Part shown: positions 27,714 through 29,687 of the stretch, piece by piece
Layout of the letters: each line of letters opens with the position of its first letter
How positions within the stretch are numbered: position 1 is the stretch's first letter
The notes under the pieces: model-generated
The model's database searches: none
What the model was told of the DNA's origin: nothing
Seen by the model: the letters and a program-made list of their open reading frames with translations, nothing else
Source: Brachionus koreanus
Lineage: Eukaryota; Rotifera; Eurotatoria; Ploima; Brachionidae
Direction: 5' to 3'
NCBI GenBank assembly: GCA_016987375.1
Contig: PJRA01000048.1
Span: forward strand, 1,238,662 to 1,268,348
DNA: 29,687 nt
Made by a program: the position numbers and the translations under genes

Positions 27714-29333
27714 CTTCAAAGTGAAATTTTCCAAAATGTCTCTTTATTCTTAAATACTTGTTGAAATTACGAAATGTTTTTTAAGTATTTTTATTGTACA
27801 AATTGTTGATTCATAATTATATACTTAGACGTCAATATATTTAATATTATAATTTATGTTCCTGGTACCTAAATCATATAACCTATGCAATTCATTTCGA
27901 TCAAGTAATTTACTATTTTGATAATCATTTTTCTTTTCTATTTAACAATAGAATCAAAAAAAGAGAAATTTTTTTTTTAATTATACATTAGTTTTTAATA
28001 AATTAAAATAAGGAAAAATTTTAATTTTTTTACTTAAAATTGTTTTTCTATTATTTTTTTACCTAAAACAATATTTATTATACGAAAAAAGCATGATTTA
28101 TATACTACGGTGTGTTTGCATTTTTTCTTTGATATATCTATGCTTAAAAATTTTTTTTTCTATTGCTATTAGCAAGAAATTCAAACAAAAATTCATATTT
28201 TAATTAAATTGAAGGGAAGTCTAAAAAGAGGTGCTTTTTTCAAAAGAGACAAAATTATTTTTCAATTTTTATTTTTAATAAAACTTCTAAAACAATTTTT
28301 TTTCTTCTATTCATACCTATTGGAATTGGATATTCTTGTTGAATCATTTTGAGGAGAATATCCAATTCCAATAGAAATGCTTTCAATGCTTTTGGATATT
28401 CTTTAAGGATTACATACTATCTTATTTTAATATTCTAAATTAAATAATAATTATGATTAATTTATTATGATTTTTATTTAATCATTATTCTTTAAATCTC
28501 ATGAATAAAACTCGAAACGAAATAGTTAAGCTAAGAATAAATATAAATAGTTTACATTACTATATCTATCAATTACTTTATACTGTATATTTTGTTAAAT
28601 TTAATTTAAAAACAAAATAACTGCTAATATTTTCAGATAACAATTTTAGTAAACTCCTGACTAATTTAGTAATAAAATAATATTTTTATACAATAAAAGA
28701 CAAATTTTATGGTAAAACAGTCTAAATTTTTATAATGTGAATTCGGTGACGAAATTTGATATGTTGTTAAATCTCTTGTGTTTTTGAATTTTTTTTAACA
28801 AGCCTTGTGTTCTTATAGATCTTGAGGAGAGGAATCTGAATATGCATAAAAATAAATTTTTAACATTTTTTGAGCCTCTTTTTTATTGAGTTAAAGATTT
28901 TTTTCAGCCAATTCGGAGAGTATCGGTCAAATCACTAATTTGGTTTGTCCACTTTTTCCTCGTTCATGTTAGATGCTAGCTCTAACCTAATTAGATCATT
29001 GAATTCTCCAGATCTTTATTAGTAAAAAAAGATTTTTTAAGAATTTTTAATTGTCCTTGGACGTGTCTAGCTAAACGTGTTATTTTTAGAGAGTAATTAG
29101 GTTAAAAAAGTTTCACCTAAAAAAACAAAAATTTCACCAAATAATCCAAAAAATCATCCTGTTTAACCCAATTGTACTGAAAGGACAAAATTAACGCAAT
29201 TACGCCGTTTTTGTGAAAAATTTGAAATTTGAATTAAAAAATATAGAAAATTTTGTTTCAATTTTCTCCACTTTTACAAAAAAATAATCTGATCGTCTTG
29301 TATTATTAAAAATCTTCATTGTATTTAAAAAAA
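27714..29333. other. Gene-free AT-rich stretch
   Basis: It begins with the 5' flank of the EF-hand gene. The only structure found is the perfect inverted repeat at 28317-28374. No exon or transposase part was recognised. The right end is the 5' flank of the helix-turn-helix gene. Confidence 0.45.
28317..28374. repeat. Perfect 20-bp inverted repeat with 18-nt loop
   Basis: CTATTGGAATTGGATATTCT at 28317-28336 is followed after 18 nt by its exact reverse complement at 28355-28374. A transcript would form a strong hairpin. A shortened relative, TTGGATATTCTTTAAGG, occurs at about 28390. It may be a MITE core, a small RNA hairpin or a recombination scar. Confidence 0.8.
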
Positions 29334-29687
29334 ATGACTAAACAAAAAAGTAAACAGAAAGAAGTTAAAAAAAAACGTATTCAAAGCAAGATCTTGATAA
29401 CGCAAATAAAAGATGTTTTTGAAAAAAAACTGAACACCACTCAAGCTTCAAATTTATACAACATTCCGAGACAGACTTTGGTTAACCATTTAAACGGAAA
29501 ATACAAAAGCACCATTGTTGGACATCCAACAACGTTTTCACTTAAAGAAGAAGAAGTATTAGTTCATATGATCACAAAAATGGGCGACTGGGGCTATGCG
29601 ATTGATAAACAACCGCCAAAGAACATCAATAGTAAATTAAAACCAAATGAAAACGATAAAAAACTCAAAAGTGATCAAGAAATTATT
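29334..29687 (+). CDS. Pogo/CENP-B-like helix-turn-helix protein, 5' part
   Basis: The ORF starts at ATG 29334 and remains open to the window end (118 codons). A very Lys-rich start (TKQKSKQKEVKKKR) leads to a psq/CENP-B N-type helix-turn-helix: TTQASNLYNIPRQTLVNHLN at about residues 35-54, continuing GKYKSTIVGHPTTFSLKEEE. After that comes VHMITKMGDWGYAIDK, a stretch usual before the second DNA-binding domain of pogo/Tigger transposases. The last 30 residues (KQPPKNINSKLKPNENDKK...) are low-complexity and not typical. It may be a transposase start, a domesticated DNA-binding protein, or an element lacking its catalytic part; what lies beyond the window decides. The frame is intact as far as seen. 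Confidence 0.7.
   Translation, partial: MTKQKSKQKEVKKKRIQSKILITQIKDVFEKKLNTTQASNLYNIPRQTLVNHLNGKYKSTIVGHPTTFSLKEEEVLVHMITKMGDWGYAIDKQPPKNINSKLKPNENDKKLKSDQEII

Noticed and set aside
1..29687. CRISPR arrays, bacterial operons or ribosome-binding sites.
   Set aside because: Gene structure is clearly eukaryotic (GT-AG introns, TATA boxes), and no regularly spaced repeats were seen.

Overview
The window is AT-rich eukaryotic DNA. It carries multi-exon genes with GT-AG introns, most of them about 40-60 nt long, plus decayed DNA transposons and one non-LTR retrotransposon. Gene content (COG6, a LETM1-domain protein, a GH18 chitinase, a two-EF-hand protein) points to a small invertebrate animal. 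The style of the Tc1-like, mariner, SWIM-domain and LINE relics resembles what I know from monogonont rotifers such as Brachionus. That placement is an inference from recall, not proof.

Layout. 1-510: relic of a Tc1-like transposase (minus), cut by the window edge. 1543-3623: 13-exon secreted GH18 chitinase (minus) with a 7-nt microexon. 5283-5881: broken SWIM zinc-finger ORF. 6760-7092 and 10594-11215: two fossil mariner copies in opposite orientation; the second lies inside a COG6 intron. 7601-8607: LETM1-domain (LETMD1-like) mitochondrial protein (minus). 8930-14332: complete 14-exon COG6 (plus). 14494-15075: intronless Cys-rich/RS-tailed protein of unknown function. 21360-23100: decayed LINE (minus). 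27097-27713: Gly/Tyr/Pro-rich protein with two EF-hands (minus). 29334-end: start of a pogo/CENP-B-like helix-turn-helix protein.

The most notable system is at 15172-25953: seven genes (called A-G here) and one fragment of a secreted protein family that I do not recognise. All members have a signal peptide, four conserved cysteines, N-glycosylation sequons, an L/F-[YF]-P-R motif and a C-W/C-[YF] box. Five members (B, C, D, F, G) lack introns and end in a K-[KR]-W site followed by a Gly plus aromatic or Leu-rich tail. Two members (A, E) have introns and lack the tail, but share one phase-2 intron at the same place. F and G are identical over 446 bp of coding sequence while their 5' parts and flanks differ, a clear gene-conversion signature. 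B carries an in-frame stop that sits inside a possible 39-nt intron. A and B are divergent from about 110 bp of shared promoter. Members have recognisable TATA boxes 40-90 bp before the ATG. The cluster looks like a young, actively homogenising family of secreted products; its function cannot be read from sequence alone.
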